Shown piece after piece: positions 23,865-33,131 of a stretch of 46,478 nucleotides of DNA. How positions within the stretch are numbered: position 1 is the first letter of the stretch; every line of letters begins with the position of its first letter. The position numbers and the translations under genes were made by a program. The notes below the pieces were generated by a model that was given only the letters and a program-made list of their open reading frames with translations, was not told the DNA's origin and did not search any database. The stretch lies in contig CP070649.1 in the NCBI GenBank assembly GCA_020354575.1, positions 978,264 to 1,024,741 of the forward strand. Direction: 5' to 3'. This stretch comes from Candidatus Bathyarchaeota archaeon (GTDB taxonomy: Archaea; Thermoproteota; Bathyarchaeia; Bathyarchaeales; SOJC01).

Positions 23865-25466
23865 ATGTCCCAAATTGACCTGATCCTTCTTAATGGCAAT
23901 ATAATCACCATGAGTTCTAAGAAATCTGATGGACATGCTCAAGCGATAGCAATTGAGAAGGGAAAATTTGTAGCAGTTGGCACAAATGAGAAAATTCTCT
24001 CTCTTGCGGATGAAACCACAAAGAAATTGGATCTTAAGAACAAGACTGTTGTTCCTGGCTTCATTGACACTCACGTCCATGGTGAAGCTTTGGGCGACAG
24101 GTTTTCTCAGATGAACCTGCGCAATGTAAAATCTATCAAGGATATACAACAACGAGTTAAGAATTGGGTGAATAGGATTCCTGAAGGTCAATGGATATTA
24201 GGCCGCGGATGGGATCAAGATAAGCTCGCGGAACACCGGTATCCATCAATTTCGGACCTAGATCAAGTAGCTCCTAGAAATCCTGTTTTTCTATTGCGAG
24301 TTTGTGGACATCTAGGAGTAACCAACTCGAGAGCATTGCAATTAGCAGGGATCAATAAAGACACGAAATTGCCTCAAGGCGGATATATCGACAAATCCTT
24401 GGAAAATGCTGAACCAAGCGGGATTGTTGGAGAAAACGCTCTTGAGTTGATTTACAGAGTTCTGCCTGTGTCAAATGAGAGAACTCTCATGGATGTTTGT
24501 TTTTCAGCGGTCCAAAAAATGGTTGAAAAGGGCATTACCACCGTTCATTGGATAGTCAGCTCACCGAAAGAGATACTCGCGCTACAGAAACTAGAATCTG
24601 ACCAACGCCTGCCGCTTCGTATCTACCTAATAATCCCCATCGAGCACCTGAACAAACTCGCAGGATTGGGCATTCAAACGGGATTTGGCGATGATAAAAT
24701 CAAAATCGGATGCGTGAAGATATTGGCAGATGGTTCTCTGGGAGCAAGAACAGCTGCGCTCAAACAACCTTATAGTGACGCTCCAGGAACCAGAGGCATG
24801 TTACTCTATTCAAAGAAACAATTGAAGAATTTTGTAGAAAAAACGCACAAGGCAGATTTGCAGTTGGCTATCCATGCTATTGGTGATCGGACAATTGAAA
24901 TGGTCTTAGAAATCTTAGAAAAAGTCCTTCAAAAGCGACCTAAAGAACAACACCGACATCGCCTAGAGCATGCGTCCGTTCTTAGCCCTCGGTTGATAAA
25001 TAAAATGAAAAATCTCGGCATAGTTGTTTCTGTCCAACCTCATTTTGCAATCTCGGATTCTTGGCTAATTAACCGTTTAGGGGAGTCAAGAGCCCGACAG
25101 ACCTATGCTTTCAAGAGTCTCATAAGTAGTGGTATCATAGCAATAGGAGGCTCTGATGCTCCAATAGAACCGGTTGACCCCCTTCTAGGAATTTATGCTG
25201 CTGTTAATGGATTGAAGTATCCGCAGGAGCGACTGAGCCTTGATGAAGCGTTTCGCATTTATACGGTAGACGCAGCCTATGGTTCCTTTGAGGAAGATGT
25301 GAAAGGATCAATAGAGATCGGAAAACTTGCTGATCTCGTTGTCCTTTCAAAAGATCCTTACAAAACTTCGCTTGATCAGGTTGGAGAAATCAAGGTTGAA
25401 TTAACCATGGTCGGGGGTACCATCGTTTTTAGAAGCAGTGATTTTCAAAAGGCAGCTTTATCTTGA
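23865..25466 (+). CDS. Amidohydrolase, YtcJ-like
   Basis: A metal-dependent hydrolase of the amidohydrolase-3 group, 533 residues from ATG 23865 (TTG 23859 is a possible alternative). After an N-terminal beta-domain (VDLILLNGNI-type start, KTVVPGFIDTHVHG) comes the metal-binding THVHG, then a TIM barrel with DGSLGARTAAL, LAIHAIGDRTIEMVL, HRLEHASVLSP and SDAPIEPVDPLLGI; the C-terminal tail is GKLADLVVLSKDPYK. YtcJ-like proteins act on formamides or related amides, but most have unknown substrates. It precedes elp3 by 27 bases, so it may belong to the tRNA-related operon only by position. Confidence 0.88.
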   Translation: MSQIDLILLNGNIITMSSKKSDGHAQAIAIEKGKFVAVGTNEKILSLADETTKKLDLKNKTVVPGFIDTHVHGEALGDRFSQMNLRNVKSIKDIQQRVKNWVNRIPEGQWILGRGWDQDKLAEHRYPSISDLDQVAPRNPVFLLRVCGHLGVTNSRALQLAGINKDTKLPQGGYIDKSLENAEPSGIVGENALELIYRVLPVSNERTLMDVCFSAVQKMVEKGITTVHWIVSSPKEILALQKLESDQRLPLRIYLIIPIEHLNKLAGLGIQTGFGDDKIKIGCVKILADGSLGARTAALKQPYSDAPGTRGMLLYSKKQLKNFVEKTHKADLQLAIHAIGDRTIEMVLEILEKVLQKRPKEQHRHRLEHASVLSPRLINKMKNLGIVVSVQPHFAISDSWLINRLGESRARQTYAFKSLISSGIIAIGGSDAPIEPVDPLLGIYAAVNGLKYPQERLSLDEAFRIYTVDAAYGSFEEDVKGSIEIGKLADLVVLSKDPYKTSLDQVGEIKVELTMVGGTIVFRSSDFQKAALS

Positions 25467-25493
25467 TGATCAAGTCAATAGGGGATTAAATGC

Positions 25494-27086
25494 ATGAATA
25501 GAAAGGCTTGTCGCAGGATCCTTGAATCTCTGATGGAGATTCAGAACCCTACAAGGGAGGACGTTGAATTAGTTAAGATCAGGGTTGCTGATCAGCAAGA
25601 CTTGGCTCGTGTTATTCCCAATTCAGAGCTAATAAGATTCCTGAAACCCCCAGAAAAGGAAAAACTCTTGGCTGTGCTGAAAAGGAAGGTTATTCGCACC
25701 ATCTCTGGAGTTACAGTCGTTGCAGTTATGGCAAAACCATGGGCGTGTCCTAAAGATACTCCTTGTGCTTATTGTCCAGGGGGTCCAGCGCAGGGGGTTC
25801 CGCAGAGTTATACAGGACATGAACCAGCAGCCATGAGGGGAATTCAAAACAATTATGATCCATATATGCAAGTTACGAGTAGAATTGAGCAGCTAAAGGC
25901 CATTGGTCACATTGTTGACAAAGTCGAATTGATAATAATGGGGGGCACATTCCCCAGTACTCCAATAGAATACCAAGAAGAATTCGTTAAAAGATGTTTA
26001 AATGCAATAATAAAGACAGAAACTCAGAATCTAAAAGAAGCGAAAACGCTAGCAGAAACAAGCAAAACTCGCAATGTAGGTATTACTATTGAAACTAGAC
26101 CTGATTGGGCTTATGTTGAGCAAATAGATCACATGTTGTCGATGGGCGTGACTCGCGTAGAGCTTGGTGTACAGAACATTTACGATGATATTTATCGTTA
26201 TATCAAACGTGATCATACCGTCAAAGATGTAATTGACGCAACTCGTTTGCTGAAAGATTCGGGATTAAAAGTTGGGTATCATCTTATGCCAGGTTTGCCT
26301 GGTTCAAGTTTTGAGAGAGATTTAGCAGCATTCAAGAAGATTTTTCATAACTCAAACTTCAAACCGGATATGATCAAAATTTATCCATGTCTTGTAATAA
26401 AAGGTACAAAAACTTTTGAGTGGTGGAAGAATGGCAAATATCTTCCCTTCTCTACTGAAGATGCTGTAAATCTTATTTCTAAAATTAAGAGATTTGTGCC
26501 TCCTTGGGTTCGAATCATGAGGGTCCAGCGTGACATTCCCGCATATCTAGTTGAGGCAGGGGTCAAAAAGAGCAATCTAAGACAACTTGCTTTGGAAAGA
26601 TTAAAGCAAGGGGGCATGAGATGTCGCTGCATAAGATGTCGCGAGGTCGGACATCGATGGGTGAATGACAAAATCGAACCAGACTTGAAGAATCTTAAAA
26701 TCTTGTCGATTCGAGAAAAGGCGTCTGAAGGAACTGACATCTTCATTTCCATAGAAGATCCGTCCAGTGATACATTAATAGGATATTCACGTTTGCGAAT
26801 CCCCTCTCAAAAATCCTTCCGACCAGAGATAACATCTAAGAATTCATCAATTGTTCGTGAGCTTCATGTGTATGGCTCTCTCGTTCCCGTCGGAAAGCAT
26901 AGTCATAAGGCTTGGCAACACAAAGGTTATGGAAAAATCCTTCTCAATGAAGCAGAGCGGATTTCGAGGGAAGAGTATGATAGGCAAAAGGTGGCAGTCA
27001 TAAGCGCTTTAGGGACAAAGGAGTACTATATACGTCTAGGATACACATATGATGGCCCATACATGTCCAAAATGCTGGGGAAGTAA
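25494..27086 (+). CDS. elp3: Elp3, tRNA U34 modification radical SAM/acetyltransferase
   Basis: It adds the carboxymethyl group at wobble U34 of tRNA, using acetyl-CoA and AdoMet radical chemistry. The iron-sulfur ligands are C85, C91 and C94 in CPKDTPCAYC, then PGGPAQGVPQSYTGHEPA. The radical SAM core includes ELIIMGGTFPS, ITIETRPDW and ELGVQNIYDDI. A zinc-like C-rich segment CRCIRCREVGH separates it from the GNAT domain at about 430-530 with HKGYGKILLNEAE and SALGTKEYYIRLGY. 530 residues is standard. GatD begins 5 bases after its stop, so co-transcription with gatDE is likely. Confidence 0.97.
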   Translation: MNRKACRRILESLMEIQNPTREDVELVKIRVADQQDLARVIPNSELIRFLKPPEKEKLLAVLKRKVIRTISGVTVVAVMAKPWACPKDTPCAYCPGGPAQGVPQSYTGHEPAAMRGIQNNYDPYMQVTSRIEQLKAIGHIVDKVELIIMGGTFPSTPIEYQEEFVKRCLNAIIKTETQNLKEAKTLAETSKTRNVGITIETRPDWAYVEQIDHMLSMGVTRVELGVQNIYDDIYRYIKRDHTVKDVIDATRLLKDSGLKVGYHLMPGLPGSSFERDLAAFKKIFHNSNFKPDMIKIYPCLVIKGTKTFEWWKNGKYLPFSTEDAVNLISKIKRFVPPWVRIMRVQRDIPAYLVEAGVKKSNLRQLALERLKQGGMRCRCIRCREVGHRWVNDKIEPDLKNLKILSIREKASEGTDIFISIEDPSSDTLIGYSRLRIPSQKSFRPEITSKNSSIVRELHVYGSLVPVGKHSHKAWQHKGYGKILLNEAERISREEYDRQKVAVISALGTKEYYIRLGYTYDGPYMSKMLGK

Positions 27087-27091
27087 GAGAG

Positions 27092-28408
27092 TTGAACGAA
27101 GAGTTTCAAGGCTATAAAGGAAGAGCCCTGCAAGTGTTGAAAAGAATTGGAGCAAGAGTGGGGGATATTGTTCGCGTTTTGAAAAAGGGGCAGAAGTTTG
27201 AGGGAATACTTATCCCACGCTCAGAATTTGGTGATGACAAACACATAGTAATTAAGCTGAGAAGTGGCTATAATATTGGCATTTTTATAGACAAAGATAC
27301 TGAAATTAATAAAATTGGACCTGGGGTGAAGCCAACATTCTCCCCGCCTCCTTTGCCTGACCAAAAAACAAAACTGCCTAGAGTGGCCGTGCTGAGTACA
27401 GGTGGAACTATTGCCAGTAGAGTTGATTATAGAACCGGCGGAGTAAGACCCGCCCTCACGGCCAATGATCTTTACAGTGTCGTTCCGGAACTCTCAGATA
27501 TAGCAGTTATTGAGGCACAGATTCTTTTCAGCATTTTCAGTGAAAACATCACCCCAAACCATTGGTCGCAAGCAACAAAATATGTTGCTAGGCATATAAA
27601 GCACGGAGTTGCAGGAGTGGTTGTCGCTCATGGAACTGACACTATGGGTTATACTGCTGCTGCATTGAGTTTTGCTCTGCAGAATTTGCCAGTTCCAGTT
27701 ATTCTAGTAGGATCTCAGCGGTCAGCAGACAGACCTAGTTCGGATGCAGCAACGAATCTGATCGGAGCAGTAAAAGCAGCTGCTAGTGCACCATTTGCAG
27801 AAGTTGTTGTTGCTATGCATGAAACAGTCAATGATCAATCAATTATTTTTCATCGAGGAACCAAAACTAGGAAATGTGACACAAGCCGGCGTGACGCATT
27901 TAAATCCATAAATACCTCGCCGCTCGCTCGGTTTAAAAACGATAAAATTACCATGTTGACTGATAATTATAACAGACGAGAGTCTCAACGCAAGCTGACA
28001 ACAAAGCCACTGTTTGAGGAAAAAGTCTCTCTTGTAAAGTTCTATCCAGGGCTAAATCCAGGAGTCATCAAGTGGTATGCAGAAAATGGCTTCAAGGGCA
28101 TTATCCTAGAAGGAACAGGTCTAGGCCACATAAGTAGCCGCTGTTTTCCCATAATTAAAAAGGCGATTGCCAGAAATATTCTCATTGGCATGACCTCCCA
28201 ATGCATATGGGGAAGAATAAATATGAATATCTATAACACCGGGAGAGACCTCCTTAAACTAGGCGTAATCCCATTAGGGGACATGCTCTCTGAAACAGCG
28301 CTGATAAAAATGATGTGGGCGTTGGGAAATACAAAGGATGAAGAAGAGGCAAAAAGACTACTCACTTCGAATGTTGCAAACGAGTGCTTATGCCGAACTG
28401 TTTTTTAA
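27092..28408 (+). CDS. gatD: Glu-tRNA(Gln) amidotransferase subunit D
   Basis: The asparaginase-like subunit of the archaeal GatDE enzyme, which supplies ammonia to convert Glu-tRNAGln to Gln-tRNAGln. An N-terminal small beta-domain (about 1-80) has GARVGDIVRVLKKGQKFEGI. The asparaginase domain carries the nucleophilic Thr in STGGTIASRV, the second Thr/Asp pair in HGTDTMGYTA, and VVAMHETVNDQ. The end is LEGTGLGHIS, MTSQCIWGRINMNIY. 438 residues is normal. Start is TTG 27092. GatE follows after 20 bases. Confidence 0.97.
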   Translation: MNEEFQGYKGRALQVLKRIGARVGDIVRVLKKGQKFEGILIPRSEFGDDKHIVIKLRSGYNIGIFIDKDTEINKIGPGVKPTFSPPPLPDQKTKLPRVAVLSTGGTIASRVDYRTGGVRPALTANDLYSVVPELSDIAVIEAQILFSIFSENITPNHWSQATKYVARHIKHGVAGVVVAHGTDTMGYTAAALSFALQNLPVPVILVGSQRSADRPSSDAATNLIGAVKAAASAPFAEVVVAMHETVNDQSIIFHRGTKTRKCDTSRRDAFKSINTSPLARFKNDKITMLTDNYNRRESQRKLTTKPLFEEKVSLVKFYPGLNPGVIKWYAENGFKGIILEGTGLGHISSRCFPIIKKAIARNILIGMTSQCIWGRINMNIYNTGRDLLKLGVIPLGDMLSETALIKMMWALGNTKDEEEAKRLLTSNVANECLCRTVF

Positions 28409-28428
28409 TGGACATAGGGTGAAGATCT

Positions 28429-30333
28429 TTGGTCACAACAAATTATAAGGAAATTGAGTTAAAAGTAGGTCTAGAGATACATCAGCAACTAAACTCGGAA
28501 AAAAAGCTTTTTTGTGATTGTCTCGCGGAGCTTTTTAATGAAGTGCCAGAAATCACCTTTTTGCGCAAGCTACGCCCAACTCAAAGCGAACTTGGGCAAA
28601 TCGACCCTGCAGCATTCTTTGAATTCCAAAAAGGTATCAAATTTTCATACGAGGGGAATAGGGATACGTCGTGTTTGGTGGAGATGGATGAAGAACCGCC
28701 TCATGATCTTAATCGAGAAGCGCTAGAAGCAGCACTAATTATTTCTTTGATGTTGAATGCCCCCCCAGTAGATGAGATACATGTAATGCGAAAAACGGTT
28801 ATCGATGGGTCAACAACTACCGGCTTTCAACGTACATGTGTTATAGCTTTCAATGGTAATGTTAAGACTAAAGTGAAGATCATCCCAATCCAGCATATAG
28901 GACTAGAAGAAGATGCTGCTCGAAAAACTGGTGAAGATGAAACCCTTCATATTTATCGTCTTGATCGTCTTGGCATTCCACTTGTAGAAGTTACAACAGC
29001 ACCGGTTATTCACACACCTGAGGAAGCAGAAGAGGTTGCTCTCTTAATCGGACGTTTATTAAGAGCCACAGGAAAAGTGAAAAGAGGCATCGGATCAATT
29101 CGGCAAGATTTGAATATCTCTATTCGCGACGGCGCTCTCGTCGAGATTAAGGGAGTTCAAGAACTAGAACTTGTTTCATTGGTGGTAAAATACGAAGTTC
29201 AAAGGCAGCTTAATCTTTTAAGAATTAAGACAGAGCTATTAAAGCGCGGTGTTAAAGGAGAAGATCTCGAAAGCACGCTTGTAGATGTCACAAATGTTTT
29301 TGCAAATACAAAATGCACGATTATTAGAACTGCTCTGGAGAAGGAAAGGCACATCCTCGCTGTAAAACTGCCAGGATTTGAGGGGCTCTTGAGAAAAGAA
29401 TTAATCCCTCGAGTCAGACTAGGCACGGAGATGGCAGATCGAGCGCGATTTTGGGGTCGTGTAGGTGGGATCTTTCACACTGATGAGTTACCTGCTTTTG
29501 GAGTAACTATTGAAGAAGTTAATGAATTGAAGCAGCGTATGAATGTTGAAATTGGTGATGCCGTAGTTTTTGTAGTTGCCAATTTGGATAATGCATCCGA
29601 CGCTTTGGAAGCTGTAAAAAAACGCGCGAAGGAGGCTCTAAATGGAGTACCACCAGAGACTCGGGCTGCAAATCCCGATGGTTCAACGCGATATATGCGA
29701 CCCAGACCTGGTGCTGCTCGTTTGTACCCGGAAACTGATGTTCCTTCTATCTATGTTTCGTCAAAATATGTTAACAACCTGCGGAGGAATCTGCCCGAGC
29801 TGCCTGAACGAAAGCTCAAACGACTAATGGATGAGCGCGGATTAAATGAAAAATTGGCAAAGCAGATTCTTGACTCTAAGTTTAGCAAGCTTTTTGAAAA
29901 GGCAGTTGAAGAGAGCCAAATCTCCCCCACTTTTGTAGCTGTAACTTTGACAGAAACCTTGAAAGCTTTAGAACGTGAAGGTGTAGAAATTCAAAAGATT
30001 TCTGATGAACAATATCTGGAAATTTTCTCTCTGATAACCCGAGGGAGAACTACAAAGGAAGCAGTTCCACATTTGATCACATGGCTATCAAAAAATCAAG
30101 GATCAACAGGCATTAAAGCTGTGAAGGGGCTTGGTTTAGCAATGCTTTCGAAAGCTGAACTTGAAGAGATTTTCGATACATTGATTGAGGATAACCGAGG
30201 TTTATTAAAAGAACACAAGAAAAAAGCCTTTGGAGTTCTCATGAGCCTAGTTATGCAGAGAGTCCGAGGTAGAGCGAAAGCTAATATTGTAAGTGCAATT
30301 GCAAGAAAAAAACTTGAAGAATTTGACAGCTAG
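28429..30333 (+). CDS. gatE: Glu-tRNA(Gln) amidotransferase subunit E
   Basis: It is the GatB-type kinase and transamidase subunit, activating Glu-tRNAGln with ATP in complex with GatD. Features include KVGLEIHQQLNSEKKLFCDC at the start, MRKTVIDGSTTTGFQRTCVI, and RLGIPLVEVTTAPVI. The GatE-specific insert domain related to bacterial AspRS comes about residues 275-400 (LKLPGFEGLLRKEL-like, PAFGVTIEEVNELK). The tail (residues 490-634) is helical and YqeY-like (AVKGLGLAMLSKAELEEI) with KKAFGVLMSLVMQRVRGRAK. 634 residues is normal. Start is TTG 28429. Confidence 0.97.
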   Translation: MVTTNYKEIELKVGLEIHQQLNSEKKLFCDCLAELFNEVPEITFLRKLRPTQSELGQIDPAAFFEFQKGIKFSYEGNRDTSCLVEMDEEPPHDLNREALEAALIISLMLNAPPVDEIHVMRKTVIDGSTTTGFQRTCVIAFNGNVKTKVKIIPIQHIGLEEDAARKTGEDETLHIYRLDRLGIPLVEVTTAPVIHTPEEAEEVALLIGRLLRATGKVKRGIGSIRQDLNISIRDGALVEIKGVQELELVSLVVKYEVQRQLNLLRIKTELLKRGVKGEDLESTLVDVTNVFANTKCTIIRTALEKERHILAVKLPGFEGLLRKELIPRVRLGTEMADRARFWGRVGGIFHTDELPAFGVTIEEVNELKQRMNVEIGDAVVFVVANLDNASDALEAVKKRAKEALNGVPPETRAANPDGSTRYMRPRPGAARLYPETDVPSIYVSSKYVNNLRRNLPELPERKLKRLMDERGLNEKLAKQILDSKFSKLFEKAVEESQISPTFVAVTLTETLKALEREGVEIQKISDEQYLEIFSLITRGRTTKEAVPHLITWLSKNQGSTGIKAVKGLGLAMLSKAELEEIFDTLIEDNRGLLKEHKKKAFGVLMSLVMQRVRGRAKANIVSAIARKKLEEFDS

Positions 30334-30349
30334 CCTAAGTCACAACGCA

Positions 30350-31108
30350 CTATCTTTTTCCGAACAATGGCATATTAGGAAATACTTCAACACCATTTTG
30401 ACCTATTGAATAAGGTACAAGGCTTGGATTAGCCTTAGCCCCTCTCATCTTTTCGACCTGGATCGCTCGTGTCGTAGTTGCTCCTGAGAACAGAGTCTGC
30501 ATCATGATGACTCCATGAACTAGGAACTCTTCTTCCAAAGCATCCCTTTCGAGACTCAAATGCTCCAGTTCAGTGGTTACAAGAGATGTAACTCCTAAAT
30601 CAGCCAACGATTCAATCAGATCCACATTTGCAGTTCTTCGTTGAATAGGATCTTGAAAACGATAGTTTAGTGCAGCTAATGTATCCACAACGACTCTTTT
30701 CGCTTTGATTCCCGAGATTTTCACTTGTAAATCTTCAACTAGTTGATCAATTGATAGTTGTTTACCGCGCAAACTGCGAGACTCTTCTTTGTATAATTCC
30801 TCCTTGAGCATGGCTACTCGTGACATTCGCGTAGCATCAACATAAGCGAATTTCCGCTCTTCTTCGATTTTCTTAAAATCCCATCCGAATTGCTGCATTT
30901 CAGAATAGAAATGTTCCTTGCTTTCGTCAAGGCTGACGAAAACCCCATTTTCTTGATTCTTGATGATACCTTGATACAAGAACTGACCGCATAAGATGGT
31001 CTTTCCTGTTCCCGGGCCTCCAACAATCAGAATGACTCTATCTCGAGGAAAGCCACCATCAATTAAATCATCCAAACCTGGAACGCCAGTGTCAACTTTT
31101 TCTGACAA
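30350..31108 (-). CDS. KaiC-like RecA-superfamily ATPase
   Basis: A single-domain KaiC-family ATPase, 252 residues. It starts VDTGVPGLDDLIDGGFPRDR, the family's signature, followed by Walker A GGPGTGKT (30-37), a catalytic Glu region in VSLDESKEHFYSEM, and Walker B RVVVDTLAAL. It ends with TTRAIQVEKMRGAKANPSLV, typical of archaeal KaiC-like proteins thought to work in signalling with protein kinases or histidine kinases. No partner gene is nearby. It is convergent with gatE (16 bases) and divergent from mch. Confidence 0.92.
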   Translation of the reverse strand: MSEKVDTGVPGLDDLIDGGFPRDRVILIVGGPGTGKTILCGQFLYQGIIKNQENGVFVSLDESKEHFYSEMQQFGWDFKKIEEERKFAYVDATRMSRVAMLKEELYKEESRSLRGKQLSIDQLVEDLQVKISGIKAKRVVVDTLAALNYRFQDPIQRRTANVDLIESLADLGVTSLVTTELEHLSLERDALEEEFLVHGVIMMQTLFSGATTTRAIQVEKMRGAKANPSLVPYSIGQNGVEVFPNMPLFGKR

Positions 31109-31261
31109 TATATCTCACCTATCGGTCTAGATAGCCTTAGGCGAATATTTATAGATTATGCTATGCTCACTGGGTGAAAACTTGCTTCTTTCCTTGTCCA
31201 GTTTCATGGAAAAGGAAGAAAAACAGGTGACTTAATCCAGTATGCATGACGCTTATCTTTA

Positions 31262-31270
31262 GTTTATAAG
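31262..31270 (+). promoter_or_regulatory. TATA box of mch
   Basis: GTTTATAAG lies 48 nt upstream of the mch ATG; start would be near 31290. An ATGCAT palindrome at 31242-31247 lies 15 nt upstream, at the distance where a regulator might act. Confidence 0.55.
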
Positions 31271-31317
31271 TGCCTGGAAAGCAAATTATAGGGCTAATGT
31301 AATTTGGTGAGAAATAG

Positions 31318-32301
31318 ATGCTTAAGGTGAACGAGAAAGCTTACCAGCTAGTGAATATCCTTCTTGATGATGCGGAGAATTATGGAGTATTCGCTGAAGA
31401 AACAAAGTCGGGTGCAACTCTCATAGATGTAGGTATCAAAGCCCAAGGTGGGTTTCTTACTGGTAAAATCATCACCGAAATTTGCTTGGGCGGATATGGA
31501 AAAGTTGATGTTTTCCCCGCTAGTTACGATGGTTTTGTCCTACCCTCAGTTTTTGTGCAAACAGATCATCCTACAATCGCGACCTTGGGCTCGCAGTTTG
31601 CTGGCTGGCATATCAAAGCAGAAGGATACTCAGCCATTGGATCAGGACCGGCTCGAGCTTTAGCTTTGAAGCCTAAGGCATTATATGAAGAAATCCAATA
31701 CAAAGACCACGCAGACTTGGGAGTTCTCGTACTAGAAACAAGTAAAGCGCCTCCTGACAAGGTCATTCAACAGATTTCTGAGAAGTGCAATATTAAAACA
31801 TCACGTCTCACTATAATTTTAGTGCCCACATCAAGTTTAGCAGGATTCATTCAAGTTTCTGGAAGAATCGTAGAAACAGGTTTGCACAAGCTTAGAAAGT
31901 TGGGCTTAGATCCGCGAGTTGTAGAATACGCTTGGGGGTACGCGCCAATTGTTCCTCTCCACCCGAAGTTTGATGAAGCTATGGGAAGAACAAACGATGC
32001 CATTTTGTATACAGGCATGGCGCACTATATAGTCAGTTACGATAATGACAAAGAATTGGAAAGGATCGTAAACATGGCGCCGTCCTCTGCATCGAAATGG
32101 ATGCAAGAAGCCAGGAAACTGAAAAAGAATTCTCCTTCATTCCTTGAAATTCTGAAAGAAGCCGAATATGATTTTTATAAAATTGATCCGAACATGTTCG
32201 CCCCTGCAATCGTGGTTGTAAATAATAAGAAAACTGGCAAGATTTTTCAAGCCGGAAGCTTTGACTTCGAGGTACTAAAAACTTCACTCAAACTTGGTTA
32301 A
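31318..32301 (+). CDS. mch: Methenyltetrahydromethanopterin cyclohydrolase
   Basis: It interconverts formyl-H4MPT and methenyl-H4MPT, the third step of the archaeal methyl branch of Wood-Ljungdahl metabolism. The N-terminus reads LKVNEKAYQLVNILLDDAEN; the core includes SGATLIDVGIKAQGGFLTGK, ICLGGYGKVDV, GSGPARALA, and AWGYAPIVPLHPKFDEAMGR with TNDAILYTG, all typical of Mch. 327 residues matches the family. It converges on fwdC, their stops being only 4 bases apart, so the two metabolic genes face each other. Formyltransferase Ftr and methylene-H4MPT enzymes are not in the window. Confidence 0.96.
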   Translation: MLKVNEKAYQLVNILLDDAENYGVFAEETKSGATLIDVGIKAQGGFLTGKIITEICLGGYGKVDVFPASYDGFVLPSVFVQTDHPTIATLGSQFAGWHIKAEGYSAIGSGPARALALKPKALYEEIQYKDHADLGVLVLETSKAPPDKVIQQISEKCNIKTSRLTIILVPTSSLAGFIQVSGRIVETGLHKLRKLGLDPRVVEYAWGYAPIVPLHPKFDEAMGRTNDAILYTGMAHYIVSYDNDKELERIVNMAPSSASKWMQEARKLKKNSPSFLEILKEAEYDFYKIDPNMFAPAIVVVNNKKTGKIFQAGSFDFEVLKTSLKLG

Positions 32302-32305
32302 AGAC

Positions 32306-33127
32306 TTAGAGCAATGCTTCATACTTTTCTAAATATTTGTTTTTACTTTTTGATACGTAGAGCCTGCCATTGCCATGCTCAGCATGATCACCGACAAACA
32401 AGTAAAAAGGACCGGGAATTTCCTCTCCTACAGCTTTAACCTTGCTTTTAATATTGTCAATCATAAATGTAGGCAGAATCGAGGATACATGGTTGCAGAG
32501 AATTATCTTTCCCCCAGTCATGAAGGCTCCTGGCCTTTCTCCTGTGTTGCCCCTGATTAAAATCGTCCCTTTTTTCATTCGAATGCCCAGAAATTGATCA
32601 ACATTACCAAGAACTTTGATCAAGCCTTTTCTCATGTGCCCTCCCACTTCGACTCCGGCATCACCGTGTATTATGATAATTCCGCCCTGCATTCCCTTAT
32701 TGCTTCCTCGATAGGCCCCTCCAACGTAATCTCCTGCGTTCTTGAGAACCTCGATTTGCCCCCCTTTCATTGCTGAGCCAGCCCAAGACCCAGCGTTGCC
32801 CTCGATGGTAATCCTTCCTCCCTTCATTTCTTCCCCAACATACATGCCAACATCGCCTTGAACAAAAATTTCACCATCCATCATGCCAGTACCTATGTTT
32901 CGGAATTTGGAGAGGTCTCCCTTAAGATGGATGTGCATTTCAGCAAGTGTTTTTTCCGAGGATTCTTCCAACTTAAAGAGGCTCCTTAGAGCAAGTTTGT
33001 GATTGCCCTCAAGAAGTCCAAGTTCTCCAATTTCGTTTAGTGATTTCCCAGTGAATTTGTGCGGGACGATGTTTTCAGCATTTACTGGAACTCGAGGGGC
33101 CTTCTTTAGGTATAGCTTGACAGTCAT
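32306..33127 (-). CDS. fwdC: Formylmethanofuran dehydrogenase subunit C
   Basis: A subunit of the complex that reduces CO2 to formylmethanofuran (or the reverse). The protein of 273 residues is a beta-helix, related to the C-terminal part of glutamate synthase, built from repeats of the type GDVGMYVGEEMKGGRITIEG, GNAGSWAGSAMKGGQIEV, and GDAGVEVGGHMRKGLIKV. The N-terminal 75 residues connect to subunits A and B. It is the last gene of the operon, 4 bases after fwdA. No fused ferredoxin is present. Confidence 0.95.
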   Translation of the reverse strand: MTVKLYLKKAPRVPVNAENIVPHKFTGKSLNEIGELGLLEGNHKLALRSLFKLEESSEKTLAEMHIHLKGDLSKFRNIGTGMMDGEIFVQGDVGMYVGEEMKGGRITIEGNAGSWAGSAMKGGQIEVLKNAGDYVGGAYRGSNKGMQGGIIIIHGDAGVEVGGHMRKGLIKVLGNVDQFLGIRMKKGTILIRGNTGERPGAFMTGGKIILCNHVSSILPTFMIDNIKSKVKAVGEEIPGPFYLFVGDHAEHGNGRLYVSKSKNKYLEKYEALL

Positions 33128-33131
33128 TCCT